64,000 bases of DNA from assembly GCF_014656095.1 (NCBI RefSeq), contig NZ_BNBT01000009.1:1-64000 (forward strand), written 5' to 3'. Origin of the DNA: Streptomyces longispororuber. Lineage in GTDB: Bacteria > Actinomycetota > Actinomycetes > Streptomycetales > Streptomycetaceae. Shown piece after piece: positions 1 through 8,907 of this stretch (positions are counted from its first letter, which is position 1; every line of letters starts with the position of its first letter). The notes beneath the pieces are model-generated. The model worked only from the letters and a program-made list of their open reading frames with translations, had not been told where the DNA came from and made no database searches. Made by a program: the position numbers and the translations under genes.

Positions 1-159
1 GCCGCCGGGGCGCCGCTGCCGGAGGCCGAGCGCCGGGACGTGGACCGCGCGGCGGCCGCGGCCCGCGCCCACCTCGGCGAGCGGTCGTACACAACCGCGT
101 TCGCCGCGGGGCAGCGGCTCAGCCCTCTGGCGGCGCACCGCCTGACCGTCCGGCCGTAA
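1..159 (+). CDS. C-terminal end of a probable ATPase/TPR-type transcriptional regulator (partial)
   Basis: An open frame enters from the left edge and ends at a TAA at 157-159, giving 52 residues. The Ala/Arg-rich helical tail, with a short LGERSYTTAFAAGQ segment, resembles the last repeat of LuxR- or AfsR-type ATPase regulators. No domain is complete, so the family is an inference from this tail alone. It is followed by about 450 bases without a gene. Confidence 0.5.
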   Translation, partial: AAGAPLPEAERRDVDRAAAAARAHLGERSYTTAFAAGQRLSPLAAHRLTVRP

Positions 160-611
160 CTCCCGGACCTGGCCTTTTCCCTCGTTTCGACCCCGTGCCA
201 CCACGCGCCCCACGCCGCCGTCGGGCCTCCACGACCCCTCGGTTATCCGGTGGGCGCCCGCCTGGTCAAGCACCGGTTTCCGGTCGAAGCCCACGCCACG
301 AAAAAAGACCGACCGCTTATTCTCGCAGGTCAGACAGTTGTTCGCGGTTTTACGACCCATGTCAAATCGGTGCACGGAGCATGGATGGGCGCGCTCCCGC
401 AGTCGCTGAGCTGCCCGAACGGCTGTCCGGGCCACGCTCAGCGGACGCCCCCATCCGGAAATCGACCATGGGTTTGCTGCTCACTCAGCGCACTTGCCAG
501 ACTCCCCAACGCAACCGCCGCTACGGCACGCAACCCGTCCGTAACGCGCAGCAGTATCGGTACGCAACACCCCTTTCCGTACCACTCACCAGAAGTTGAA
601 GGAGCATGACA
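160..611. other. Intergenic region upstream of the subtilisin inhibitor gene
   Basis: Both strands carry only overlapping low-quality frames. The stretch is less GC-rich than its surroundings, as expected for a promoter region of a strongly expressed secreted protein. I see no clear terminator or operator, only the AAGGAG ribosome site at 599-604. Confidence 0.5.
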
Positions 612-1061
612 GTGCGTCACCACCTGAAGACCGTGAGCGCGGCCGCGGCCGTGGCCGCCGGAGTCCTGACCGTCACCGCGGTCACGACAGGCGCGGCCCA
701 GGCCGCCACGCCGAAGCCGCAGGGCCTGTACGCGCCCTCGGACCTGGTGCTCACCGTCGGCCAGGGCGAAGACGCCGCAACGGCCACGGTGCAGCGTGCG
801 GTCACCCTGACCTGCGCCCCCACGGCCAAGGGCACCCACCCCGCCCCCCGCGCCGCGTGCGCGGAGGCCGCGGCCGTGGGCGCGCAGTTCGAGGCCCTCG
901 TGGACAAGTCGCCCCAGGGCGTCTGTACCAAGGAGTGGAACCCGGTCGTCATCTCCGTGAGCGGTGTCTGGCAGGGCAAGCACGTCGCGTGGTCCACCAC
1001 GTTCGGCAACCCCTGCATGAAGGACGCGGCGCTCACCGAGGGGGCCCTCCTGAACTTCTGA
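612..1061 (+). CDS. Subtilisin inhibitor-like protein (SSI family, I16), secreted
   Basis: Secreted serine-protease inhibitor of 149 residues. Residues 1 to about 31 form a Tat/Sec-like signal peptide (RHHLK, an Ala/Val-rich core, then AQA). The mature part has the SSI hallmarks: LYAPSDLVLTV at its start, four cysteines for the two family disulfides, and the WQGK segment. The reactive-site loop reads CTKEWNP, so the P1 residue is Lys107. That suggests inhibition of trypsin-like as well as subtilisin-like proteases, whereas classical SSI has Met at P1. GTG 612 is chosen because AAGGAG at 599-604 is 7 bases from it but only 1 base from the ATG at 606. A hairpin terminator follows. A second family member lies at 38312-38938. 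Confidence 0.93.
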   Translation: MRHHLKTVSAAAAVAAGVLTVTAVTTGAAQAATPKPQGLYAPSDLVLTVGQGEDAATATVQRAVTLTCAPTAKGTHPAPRAACAEAAAVGAQFEALVDKSPQGVCTKEWNPVVISVSGVWQGKHVAWSTTFGNPCMKDAALTEGALLNF

Positions 1062-1122
1062 CGGACCCCCGTCCCCCTTGACCCCTCGGCACGCCTTTCG
1101 TGGGGGGAGGCAGCCGAGGTAC

Positions 1123-1155
1123 GCGGCCCCCGATGTCCCGAGCATCGGGGGCCGC
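1123..1155 (+). terminator. Hairpin terminator of the subtilisin inhibitor gene
   Basis: A perfect 13-bp stem (1123-1135 with 1143-1155) with a 7-base loop lies 61 bases after the inhibitor stop codon. Confidence 0.8.
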
Positions 1156-1341
1156 ACAATGCCGTCCGCCGGGCCGTTCCGGGCCCCGCGGCACGCAGGC
1201 GCCTCCCTGCGCACGGGTCGCCCGCGAACGGCGGCGCCCGGACGTCGTACGCGCGGGGCGGGAAGGGTTCACCGCCCCCGCCGGTTGCCGAGGAACGGAA
1301 CCGGCGCCCGGCCGGTCCCCTCGTCCCGCCGAAGGAACCGT

Positions 1342-1989
1342 ATGAGCGCCACCGGAGCCCCCGGTACCGAGCCGCCGCCCCCGCACCTCCGGCCCACCGA
1401 AGACACCACCGAGGACACCACCGGAGACCCCGTCGGGGCCCCCGTCGGAGACTCCGGCCCCCCGCGGCTCCTCACCGCCGAACCCCTCGCCACCGCCCGC
1501 CTCCTCCTCGAACCCCTGCGCCTCGCGCACGCCGAGGAGATGGCCGTCGTCCTGTCCGACCCGGCCCTGTACGCGTTCACCGGCGGGAGCCCGGAGGACG
1601 CGGCGGCCCTGCGCGCCCGCTACGCGCGCGTGCTGGCCGGTGCGCCCGAGCCGGGCGTGTCCTGGTGCAACTGGGTGCTCCGGCTGCGCTCCGACGGCCG
1701 GCTCGCGGGCTACGTCCAGGCCACCGTCGTCCCCGGGAACGCCCCGGGCGCGGGGACCGCCGAGGTCGCCTGGGTGGTGGGCCGCCCCTGGCAGGGGCGC
1801 GGCCTCGCCGCGGAGGCGGCGCGGGCCCTGGTGGCGGACCTGCTCGGCCGCCCCGAGGTGACGGCGGTCGTCGCGCACGTCCACCCCGGCCACGCGGCGT
1901 CCGCCGCCGTGGCCCGCGCCGCCGGGCTCACGCCCACCGCCGAACGCCAGGGCGGCGAGGTCAAGTGGCTGCGCGTACGAGAACCTTGA
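1342..1989 (+). CDS. GNAT family N-acetyltransferase
   Basis: Predicted 215-residue acetyl-CoA-dependent acetyltransferase of unknown substrate. Residues 1 to about 45 are a Pro/Thr/Asp-rich leader of low complexity. The GNAT fold follows: a LATARLLLEPL first strand, the acetyl-CoA pyrophosphate loop GRPWQGRGLAAEA, and a late VVAHVHPGHAASAAVARAAG segment typical of motif B. ATG 1342 has GAAGGA at 1331-1336. The longer upstream frame overlaps the terminator of the preceding gene and is rejected. The gene stands alone between the inhibitor and lpdA, on the same strand. Confidence 0.85.
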   Translation: MSATGAPGTEPPPPHLRPTEDTTEDTTGDPVGAPVGDSGPPRLLTAEPLATARLLLEPLRLAHAEEMAVVLSDPALYAFTGGSPEDAAALRARYARVLAGAPEPGVSWCNWVLRLRSDGRLAGYVQATVVPGNAPGAGTAEVAWVVGRPWQGRGLAAEAARALVADLLGRPEVTAVVAHVHPGHAASAAVARAAGLTPTAERQGGEVKWLRVREP

Positions 1990-2099
1990 GGGGTACGGAC
2001 ACCGACCCGCCCCCCACCCGGGGGCCCGCATGACGGATGATCGTGGCAGCCAGACCACACGGCTGCCCACAGCACCGCAACGCAGAGAGGAACCACCCC

Positions 2100-3503
2100 A
2101 TGGACGATCGCTTCGACGTCGTCGTACTCGGAGCAGGACCCGGCGGCTACGTTGCCGCCATCCGCGCCGCCCAACTGGGCAAGCGGGTCGCGGTCGTGGA
2201 GGAGAAGTACTGGGGCGGCGTCTGCCTCAACGTGGGCTGCATCCCGACGAAGGCCCTCCTGCGCAACGCCGAGCTGGCCCACCTGTTCACGCACGAGGCC
2301 AAGACGTACGGCATCAAGGTCGACGGCGAGGTGTCCTTCGACTACGGCGAGGCGTTCCGGCGCAGCCGCACGGTCGCGGACGGCCGCGTCAAGGGCGTCC
2401 ACTTCCTGATGAAGAAGAACAAGATCACGGAGTTCGACGGCCGGGGCACCTTCCTGGACGCCCACACCCTCCAGGTGGCCAAGTCCGACGGCACCACGGC
2501 CACGATCGGCTTCGAGAACTGCGTCATCGCGACGGGCGCCACGCCGAAGCTGCTGCCCGGCACGCGCCGCAGCGAGCGCGTGGTGACGTACGAGGAGCAG
2601 ATCCTCGCCGACGAGCTGCCGCGGTCCGTGGTGATCGCGGGCGCGGGCGCCATCGGCATCGAGTTCGCGTACGTGCTGCACAACTACGGCGTGAAGGTCA
2701 CCATCGTCGAGTTCCTGGACCGGATGGCGCCCCTTGAGGACGCGGACGTCTCCAAGGAGCTGGCCAAGCAGTACCGCAAGCTCGGCATCGACGTGCTGAC
2801 CTCCACCCGCGTGGAGTCCATCGACGAGTCGGGCGAGCAGGTCCGGGTGACCGTGACCGGCAAGGACGGCGCCCAGCAGGTCCTGGAGGCCGACAAGGTG
2901 CTCCAGGCCATCGGCTTCGCGCCGAACGTCACCGGGTACGGCCTGGAGGCCACGGGCGTGGCGCTCACCGAGCGCGGCGCCATCGAGGTCGACGGCCGCT
3001 GCCGGACGAGCGTGCCGCACCTCTACGCCATCGGCGACGTGACCGCCAAGCTGATGCTGGCGCACACCGCCGAGTCCATGGGCGTCGTGGCCGCCGAGAC
3101 CCTCGCGGGCGCGGAGACCATGGAGCTCGACTACGCGATGATCCCGCGCGCCACCTACTGCCAGCCGCAGATCGCGAGCTTCGGCTACACCGAGGAACAG
3201 GCCCGGGACCTCGGCTACGACGTGAAGGTCGCCAAGTTCCCCTTCACGGCCAACGGCAAGGCGCACGGCCTCGGCGACTCCACCGGCTTCGTGAAGCTCA
3301 TCAGCGACGCGAAGTACGGCGAGCTCATCGGCGGCCACCTCATCGGCCCCGACGTCACCGAGCTGCTGCCCGAGCTGACCCTCGCCCAGCAGTGGGACCT
3401 CACGGTGCACGAGGTGGCCCGCAACGTGCACGCCCACCCGACGCTGGGCGAGGCCGTCAAGGAAGCCGTGCACGGCCTGGCCGGACACATGATCAACTTC
3501 TGA
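2100..3503 (+). CDS. lpdA: Dihydrolipoyl dehydrogenase
   Basis: FAD enzyme of 467 residues that reoxidises dihydrolipoyl groups with NAD+, as the E3 subunit of 2-oxoacid dehydrogenase complexes. Visible features are the FAD motif GAGPGGY (residues 11-17), the redox disulfide [13 protein letters not shown] (Cys42 and Cys47), a second Rossmann motif GAGAIGIEF for NAD, and the C-terminal [10 protein letters not shown] with the family His-Glu pair. ATG 2100 is preceded by AGAGAGGAA at 2084-2092. No E1 or E2 gene is adjacent, so it probably serves complexes encoded elsewhere. Mycothione reductase is a relative, but the CLNVGC spacing and length fit lipoamide dehydrogenase better. Confidence 0.94.
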   Translation: MDDRFDVVVLGAGPGGYVAAIRAAQLGKRVAVVEEKYWGGVCLNVGCIPTKALLRNAELAHLFTHEAKTYGIKVDGEVSFDYGEAFRRSRTVADGRVKGVHFLMKKNKITEFDGRGTFLDAHTLQVAKSDGTTATIGFENCVIATGATPKLLPGTRRSERVVTYEEQILADELPRSVVIAGAGAIGIEFAYVLHNYGVKVTIVEFLDRMAPLEDADVSKELAKQYRKLGIDVLTSTRVESIDESGEQVRVTVTGKDGAQQVLEADKVLQAIGFAPNVTGYGLEATGVALTERGAIEVDGRCRTSVPHLYAIGDVTAKLMLAHTAESMGVVAAETLAGAETMELDYAMIPRATYCQPQIASFGYTEEQARDLGYDVKVAKFPFTANGKAHGLGDSTGFVKLISDAKYGELIGGHLIGPDVTELLPELTLAQQWDLTVHEVARNVHAHPTLGEAVKEAVHGLAGHMINF

Positions 3504-3527
3504 CGCCGCGCGCACCTCCCCGCCCCC

Positions 3528-3555
3528 CGGGAGCCGCCCCGCCCGGTGGCTCCCG
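3528..3555 (+). terminator. Hairpin terminator after lpdA
   Basis: Eight-bp arms (3528-3535 and 3548-3555) enclose a 12-base loop, 25 bases after the lpdA stop. Confidence 0.65.
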
Positions 3556-3631
3556 AGTGGCGACCCCGCATGACCCGGCCGATGCTGGGCAGGATGCGGA
3601 ACGCCTCGGGGGCGAGGAGAGGCAGTGGGAC

Positions 3632-5779
3632 ATGTTCTCTGCGTTGGGCCGATTCGTGATCCGCCGGCCGTGGTGGATCGTCCTTGCCTGGATCGTCGCC
3701 GCCGGTGCCGTCATCTCGCTGGCACCCAAGCTCACCTCCAGCAGCGACGAGGCGAGCTTCCTGCCCGAGCACTACGAGTCCATCCGCGCCTCCGACGTGC
3801 AGGAACGGGACTTCCCGCAGCAGCGGAACGTCGGCGCGGTCATCGTCTTCCAGCGCTCCGACGGCGGCCGGCTCACGGCCGCCGACTCCGCGGACGTCGT
3901 CCGCGTCTCCAAGGATCTCGCCGCCCGGGGGATCGAGGACGTCCAGGCCGTCACGCCCGGCGAGGTGTCGCCGAACAAACGCGTGCAGACGTCCGTCGTG
4001 GCCATGCCGAAGGTCACCAACCCCGAGGAGACCACCCAGCAGGACGCGGTCGAACAACTGCGCAAGGACCTGAAGGCACAGCTCAAGGGCTCCGACCTCG
4101 ACGCGGGCATCACCGGCGGCGCGGCGCAGGCGCTGGACGAGCGGGACGCGTCCGAGCGGGCCGGGGTCCTGGTCGGCGTCGGCACGATCGTCATCATCGT
4201 CGTCCTGCTGCTCGTCATCTTCCGCAGCCCCATCATCGCGCTGCTGCCGGTCGTGCTCATCGGCCTCGTCTCACCGATGGCGACGGGACTGATCGCCTCC
4301 GCGAACAAGGCCTTCGACATGAAGGCCGACTCCTCCATCCAGGAACTGCTGACCGTCGTCCTGTTCGGCGTCGGCACCGACTACATCCTGTTCCTGCTGT
4401 TCCGCTACCGCGAGGCGCTGCGGGCGGGCGAGGACCCCAAGGGCGCCATGGTGCACGCCGTGGAGCGGGTCGGTGAGGCCATCACCTCCGCCGCGGGCGC
4501 CGTCATCGTCGCCTTCGCCGCGCTGACGCTGTCCACGCTCGGCATGCTGCGCTCGATGGGCCCCGCCCTCGCCATCGCCGTCTTCCTCACGCTGGTCGCC
4601 GGGCTGACGCTCGTGCCCGCCGTGGTGTCGCTGCTCGGTACGCGGGTCTTCTGGCCGTCGAAGTCGTACCGGAGCGAGCCGCACGGCACCGGCTTCGCCC
4701 GGCTCGGGGCGTCCATCGCCCGCAAGCCCGCGGTGTGGGCCGTGGTCTCCGGGCTGTTCATGGGCGCGCTGGCGCTCGGCGCGCTCGGCTACAAGGCCAA
4801 CTTCGACCTCGCCGGGTCCTCGCTGCCCGAGGACAAGGAGTCCATCGTCTGGCAGGACAACCTGGAGAAGGGCTTCCCCGCGGGCAGTACGGACCCCACC
4901 TCCGTGTACCTGACGTCGACGGGCGACGGGCCGCTGCCCGAGGGGCAGCCGGCCGCGTTCCGGGCGAAGCTGAAGGCCGTTGAGGGCGTGGGCTCGGTGA
5001 CGGCGCCACGGGTCAGCGAGGACGGGACGACCGCGGCGTACTCGGTGGTCCTCGCCGACCCGCCCGCCTCCGACAAGGCCCTCGCCACCGTCAAGGACCG
5101 GCTGCGGCCCGACGCCCACGAGGCGGCACCGCCGGGGACGAACGCGCTGGTGGGCGGCGTGACGGCGGTGTACGTCGACATCAACAAGGCCGTGGACCGC
5201 GACTACTCGGTCGTCTTCCCGGTGGCGGCGCTCGCCATCATGGTGATCCTGGGGCTGCTGCTGCGCAGCCTGGTGGCGCCGTGGTACCTGATGCTGTCGG
5301 TCGCGCTCGGGTTCGGCGCGACGCTCGGCGCGACCTCCCTGCTGTTCCAGCGGATCGGCGACCAGCCGGGCCTGATGTTCATGCTGCCCGTGATCATGTA
5401 CTTGTTCGTGGTCGCGCTCGGCACGGACTACAACATCCTCATGGTCTCCCGGCTGCGCGAGGAGGCCCGCGCGGGACGCGACCCGAACGACGCGGCGGGC
5501 ACGGCGGTACGGCACTCCGGCCCCACCATCGGCTCGGCCGGCGTGATCCTGGCGGGCACCTTCGCCACGCTGATGCTCGCGGGCAACTCGACGCTGTCGC
5601 AGATGGGTTTCTCCCTCTCCTTCGGCATCGTGATCGCCGCGTTCGTCATGGCGCTGCTCTTCACGCCCGCGCTGACGGCCCTGATCGGGCACGCCGCGTG
5701 GTGGCCAGGGCACGGGGACGAGGCCCCCGCGGCCGCGGCGGGCCGACGGGACCGCGGGCGCACGGAGTCACGCCGCTGA
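3632..5779 (+). CDS. MMPL family (RND-type) membrane transporter
   Basis: Inner-membrane exporter of 715 residues, related to mycobacterial MmpL proteins that move lipids or drugs with the proton gradient. The first membrane segment (WIVLAWIVAAGAVI) is followed by a large extracytoplasmic domain. A block of five to six helices comes next, including the MMPL signature GVGTDYILFLLFRYRE. A second extracytoplasmic domain and a second helical block with LGTDYNILMVSRLREE complete the usual duplicated architecture. Start: ATG 3632, behind a purine-rich GGCGAGGAGAGGC stretch. The 3' end overlaps the convergent MFS gene by 12 bases. Substrate unknown. Confidence 0.92.
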   Translation: MFSALGRFVIRRPWWIVLAWIVAAGAVISLAPKLTSSSDEASFLPEHYESIRASDVQERDFPQQRNVGAVIVFQRSDGGRLTAADSADVVRVSKDLAARGIEDVQAVTPGEVSPNKRVQTSVVAMPKVTNPEETTQQDAVEQLRKDLKAQLKGSDLDAGITGGAAQALDERDASERAGVLVGVGTIVIIVVLLLVIFRSPIIALLPVVLIGLVSPMATGLIASANKAFDMKADSSIQELLTVVLFGVGTDYILFLLFRYREALRAGEDPKGAMVHAVERVGEAITSAAGAVIVAFAALTLSTLGMLRSMGPALAIAVFLTLVAGLTLVPAVVSLLGTRVFWPSKSYRSEPHGTGFARLGASIARKPAVWAVVSGLFMGALALGALGYKANFDLAGSSLPEDKESIVWQDNLEKGFPAGSTDPTSVYLTSTGDGPLPEGQPAAFRAKLKAVEGVGSVTAPRVSEDGTTAAYSVVLADPPASDKALATVKDRLRPDAHEAAPPGTNALVGGVTAVYVDINKAVDRDYSVVFPVAALAIMVILGLLLRSLVAPWYLMLSVALGFGATLGATSLLFQRIGDQPGLMFMLPVIMYLFVVALGTDYNILMVSRLREEARAGRDPNDAAGTAVRHSGPTIGSAGVILAGTFATLMLAGNSTLSQMGFSLSFGIVIAAFVMALLFTPALTALIGHAAWWPGHGDEAPAAAAGRRDRGRTESRR

Positions 5780-7162
5780 CTCCTGGCGGCCCGCCCGTGA
5801 CCTGCCGAGGCCCGTGGCGGTGGCCGTGAGGGCCACCGCCACCACGCACCCGCCCACGCCGAGGCACACCGGCCCGACGCCCCACGCCCCGGCCGCCGCG
5901 GTGACGGCGGCGGCGCCGAGCGGGCCGAGCGCGTTGTGCGTCGTCCAGAACGCCGAGGTGACCCGGCCAAGGAGGTGGCCGGGCGTCACCTCCTGGCGCA
6001 GGGACATGGAGCAGATGCCGGCGACACCGGTGCAGAACAGCACCACGGCGACGAGGACCGCCACGGCGGGCACGTTCCCCGTAAGGCCCAGGGTGGCCAC
6101 CGCGAGCCCGGCGGCCACGTGGACGGCGACCCAGCTCGGGCCGAACCCGAGGCGCCGGCGCATCCGATCCACGGCGAACGACGCGCCCAGCGTGCCGAGC
6201 GTCCCCGCGGTCAGGACGTAGCCGACGGTGGAGTCCCCGTGGCCCAGGCCCTGCTTGACGTGGTAGACGACGACGTCGGTCAGGCCGTAGGTGAGGAACG
6301 TGACCAGCGCGAGCAGCACCGTCAGCGGCCGCAGCACCGGGTGCCGCCACAGGAAACGCGCCCCGGCGAGGAACTCCGCGCGCACGCCGCCGCGTTCACC
6401 GTGCGGTTGGCCTCGCCGACCCTGCTCGTCCCCTTTACGTTCCCGTCCGTCTTCCTGGCCCGGGGCGGCGCCCGTCGGCCGCGCCGGGACGCCGGGTTCC
6501 TCGGCCGTCGGCCGCGCCGGGACGCCGGGGATCTCACCCGTCGGCCGCATGCGGACGAAGAGGATGCCGACCGCCGACACCGCGAAGGTCGCGGCGTCGA
6601 TGGCCAGGGCGGCGGCGGGCCCGGACGCGGCGGCGACGAACCCGGCGAGCATCGGCCCGCCCGCGCTCGCGACCGCGTACGCGCCGAACAGATGGCTGTT
6701 GGCCTTGAGTATCTGCCCGGGCCCGACGATGGCCGGTACGACGGTCACGTACGCCACCTGGAACAGCATCGAGAACACCGCGGCGACCGGCACCACCGTG
6801 TAGAGCAGCCACAGCGGCGTCGCGAACAGCCACACCAGCGGCACCACGCCGATCAGCGCGCAGCGCGCGACGTCGGTGAGCGCGAGCAGGCGGCGCCGGT
6901 CCACGCGGTCGGCGACCACGCCCGCGAACAGGCCGGTGACGATCGAGGCGAGCCCGGTGAGGCCGGTGACCAGGCCCATCTGCGCCACCGAGCCGGTCTG
7001 GTGCAGTACGAGGAGCGGGATCGCCACGTGCGAGAAGGAGTCCCCGAGCGCGGACAGGCACTGGAGGGCCAGGAACAGCCGGTAGTTGGGGTCCGCCCAC
7101 AGGGGGGCCGGGCCGGTGCGCGCCGTCCGCGGCGTACGGCGCGATGTCCCCCGGTGTACCAT
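5768..7162 (-). CDS. MFS transporter (enterobactin exporter/EntS-like)
   Basis: Efflux-type major facilitator of 464 residues with about 12 membrane segments. It begins with the LWADPNYRLFLALQCLSALGD segment typical of the EntS/MFS_3 branch, and VADRVDRRRLLALTD is the loop 2-3 motif. The central cytoplasmic loop (about residues 205-260) is unusually long, hydrophilic and repetitive, with PGVPARPT occurring twice. It is encoded by a 33-bp DNA repeat. ATG 7162 has GGGAGGGG just upstream. It lies 38 bases downstream of the PEP-mutase-like gene on the same strand, so the two probably form an operon. Substrate unknown. Confidence 0.9.
   Translation of the reverse strand: MVHRGTSRRTPRTARTGPAPLWADPNYRLFLALQCLSALGDSFSHVAIPLLVLHQTGSVAQMGLVTGLTGLASIVTGLFAGVVADRVDRRRLLALTDVARCALIGVVPLVWLFATPLWLLYTVVPVAAVFSMLFQVAYVTVVPAIVGPGQILKANSHLFGAYAVASAGGPMLAGFVAAASGPAAALAIDAATFAVSAVGILFVRMRPTGEIPGVPARPTAEEPGVPARPTGAAPGQEDGRERKGDEQGRRGQPHGERGGVRAEFLAGARFLWRHPVLRPLTVLLALVTFLTYGLTDVVVYHVKQGLGHGDSTVGYVLTAGTLGTLGASFAVDRMRRRLGFGPSWVAVHVAAGLAVATLGLTGNVPAVAVLVAVVLFCTGVAGICSMSLRQEVTPGHLLGRVTSAFWTTHNALGPLGAAAVTAAAGAWGVGPVCLGVGGCVVAVALTATATGLGRSRAGRQESAA
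6473..6548 (-). repeat. 33-bp in-frame tandem repeat inside the MFS gene
   Basis: A 24-bp segment at 6473-6496 recurs exactly at 6506-6529, and its first 10 bases recur at 6539-6548, giving a period of 33 bp (11 codons). It encodes the repeated PGVPARPT loop. Confidence 0.85.
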
Positions 7163-7200
7163 CCGCCCCTCCCCCAACCCCGAGCCGTAGTCGGACCGAA

Positions 7201-8013
7201 CTAGCGCGCCCCTCCCGGCACTTGCCGCTCGTAGGCCGCCGCGAGATCTTGTGCGTCGGCGTACGAGAGTACGTCGCCGGGGCCCGTGGCGCCGCGCAGG
7301 AAGCCCTGGGCCACGTCCACCGCCTGCTGCACGGCGGCGCGGAACAGCAGCGACCCGGTGCTCACGCGGCGTACACCAAGGCCGGCCAGTCGCTCGGGGG
7401 TCGGCCCGCCCGGGGCGTACAGGACGTTCAGCGGCACGGTGAGGGAGGCGGCGAGCTCCGCGATGACGGTCTCGTCGCGGACACCGGGCACGAACACGCC
7501 GTCCGCGCCCGCCTCTTGGTACGCGGTCACGCGCCGCGCGGCCTCGGGGGCCCCGCCCGCGTCGAGCCAGTAGGCGTCCGTGCGCGCGTTGAGGAAGAGC
7601 GCAGGGACGGCCGCCTTCACCGCCCGGATCAGCGCGCACTGCGCCTCCACGGCGGCCAGGGTGCCGTCGGGGCGGCCGTCCTCCAGGTTGACCCCGACGA
7701 CGCCCGCCGCGGCCAGGTCGCGGGCGAGGTCCACGACGTCGCCCGGGTGGTCGCTGAAGCCGCCCTCGACGTCGACGGTGATCAGGGCGGGCAGGCGGGC
7801 GATGCCGCGCGCCAGGCGCAGCGTCTCCTGCCGCGTGGAGCCGGTGGCGTCCGCCTTGCCCGCGGCGGCGGCCACGCCGAGGCTCGTCGTACCGATCGCG
7901 GGGAACCCGGCACGGGCGAGGGCGGCGGCGGACGCGTGGTCCCAGGCGTTGGGCAGCAGCAACGGTGCCCCGCTCCGGTGCAGGGCGCGAAAGGCTTCGT
8001 GGCGATCAGTCAT
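7201..8013 (-). CDS. Isocitrate lyase/PEP mutase family protein
   Basis: A 270-residue TIM-barrel protein of the ICL/PEPM superfamily. Family members break or form C-C or P-C bonds next to a carboxylate with Mg2+. PNAWDHASAAALARAGFPAIGT opens the barrel, TVDVEGGFSD supplies the metal-binding acidic cluster, and NARTDAYW is the conserved strand. The catalytic Cys loop (KKCGH) of isocitrate lyase is absent, so it is not a glyoxylate-cycle enzyme; the reaction is unknown. ATG 8013 is used, but a GTG nine bases upstream is possible because no strong ribosome site is visible. It leads the probable operon with the MFS gene. Confidence 0.86.
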   Translation of the reverse strand: MTDRHEAFRALHRSGAPLLLPNAWDHASAAALARAGFPAIGTTSLGVAAAAGKADATGSTRQETLRLARGIARLPALITVDVEGGFSDHPGDVVDLARDLAAAGVVGVNLEDGRPDGTLAAVEAQCALIRAVKAAVPALFLNARTDAYWLDAGGAPEAARRVTAYQEAGADGVFVPGVRDETVIAELAASLTVPLNVLYAPGGPTPERLAGLGVRRVSTGSLLFRAAVQQAVDVAQGFLRGATGPGDVLSYADAQDLAAAYERQVPGGAR

Positions 8014-8370
8014 GCGCCGCACTCTGCCAGAGGGGTGTGACAGGGGGCTGGCCGGTGGGGGCGTCTTCCTGGGCGCGTGGGGGGGGCGGGGCGGCGCGGG
8101 GTCTGGGTTCTGCCTTCTGCCTGGTCTTGCACCACACCACAGCGCCACCCCACACTCAGGGTCCCGGCGCACCTCCCGCCTGGACCCTGGCATGTGCGCG
8201 CCGGGAGGGGATGGGACAGACGCCCTCTCCTTCTCTCCGCAGATGCCTGGAGTCGTATCGCGCCGGCAAGGCGGACACGGGTGTCATGCCATTGGAGCCC
8301 AGCATGTGCGCGCGAGGCGCGGGTGAGGTGTGCTGAGCATTGTCCCTCAGCGTTCCTCCGGAGGCAGACC
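8014..8370. other. Intergenic region between divergent genes
   Basis: No gene is supported. The GC-rich first half, with runs of G, is probably the promoter side of the PEP-mutase-like gene. The 12-mer GCATGTGCGCGC occurs twice, near 8189 and near 8302. The end holds the strong GGAGG site of the small secreted protein. Confidence 0.4.
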
Positions 8371-8541
8371 ATGCGCATGCGTGCCACCATCACCGTCGCC
8401 GTCCTGGCCGTCACTCTGACGCTCTTCGGCGCCACAGCCGCCCACGCCGACCCCCTCCCGCCCGGAATCTTGCTTCCCGACATCAGCATCCCCGAGATCA
8501 AGCTCCCCGAGATCAAACTCCCCACGATCCCCGGTACCTGA
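8371..8541 (+). CDS. Small secreted protein with I-x-x-P repeat tail
   Basis: A 56-residue precursor. Residues 1 to about 26 are a clear signal peptide (MRMRATITVAVLAVTLTLFG, then an AHA cleavage site). The mature peptide of about 30 residues is a regular alternation of hydrophobic residue and proline: ILLPDISIPEIKLPEIKLP, then TIPGT. GGAGG at 8360-8364, six bases before ATG 8371, is an excellent start. I do not recognise the family. The gene ends 13 bases before the broken end of a transposase remnant, so the tail may have been truncated by that event. Confidence 0.75.
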   Translation: MRMRATITVAVLAVTLTLFGATAAHADPLPPGILLPDISIPEIKLPEIKLPTIPGT

Positions 8542-8554
8542 AAGGCCGTCCCGC

Positions 8555-8898
8555 CGCCTCGACCTCGTGGGTATCGAGAACGGTGGCGACCGCGTGCGGG
8601 GAGGTGCCCATCTGGCAGCGGACCGCGCGCCGCAGCCGGTCGCGGATGTGCTTCCAGATGCCGCCGCGGGTCCAGCGGCGAAAGAAGCCGTGCACCGTCT
8701 GGTACGGGGTAACTCCCGCAGGCAGGGCACGCCAGCGGCAGCCCTCGAAGCGCACATGGCGCAGAGCGTCGACGATCTCCCGGAGCGGATGTGACTTCGG
8801 CCGCCGCCGCGCGCGGTGGTGCATGCGGGCGGCGGGAGCAGGGGCTGGATGACCGACCAGTCCTCGTCGGTGGTGTCCGAGGAGTAGCGCCGCCGCAT
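8555..8898 (-). pseudogene. IS5-family transposase remnant (frameshifted, truncated)
   Basis: The start at 8898 gives MRRRYSSDTTDEDWSVIQPL, the usual N-terminus of Streptomyces IS5-family transposases. After a frameshift near 8815 the match continues with LREIVDALRHVRFEGCRWRALP, a GFFRRW segment and VLDTHEVEAAG. It stops at about the point where the catalytic Asp region begins, so it cannot be functional. No inverted repeats were identified. Confidence 0.8.
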
Positions 8899-8907
8899 CC
8901 CCGCACC

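Noticed and set aside
438..1214. Long minus-strand open frame over the subtilisin inhibitor
   Set aside because: It is a shadow of the GC-rich coding strand: no ribosome site, no recognisable domain, and it covers the inhibitor's terminator.
1710..3515. 600-residue minus-strand frame over lpdA
   Set aside because: Low-complexity Gly/Val/His/Asp composition typical of the antisense of a Streptomyces gene; lpdA on the plus strand is unmistakable.
7201..8013. Isocitrate lyase of the glyoxylate cycle
   Set aside because: The KKCGH active-site loop is missing and the protein is far shorter than isocitrate lyase.
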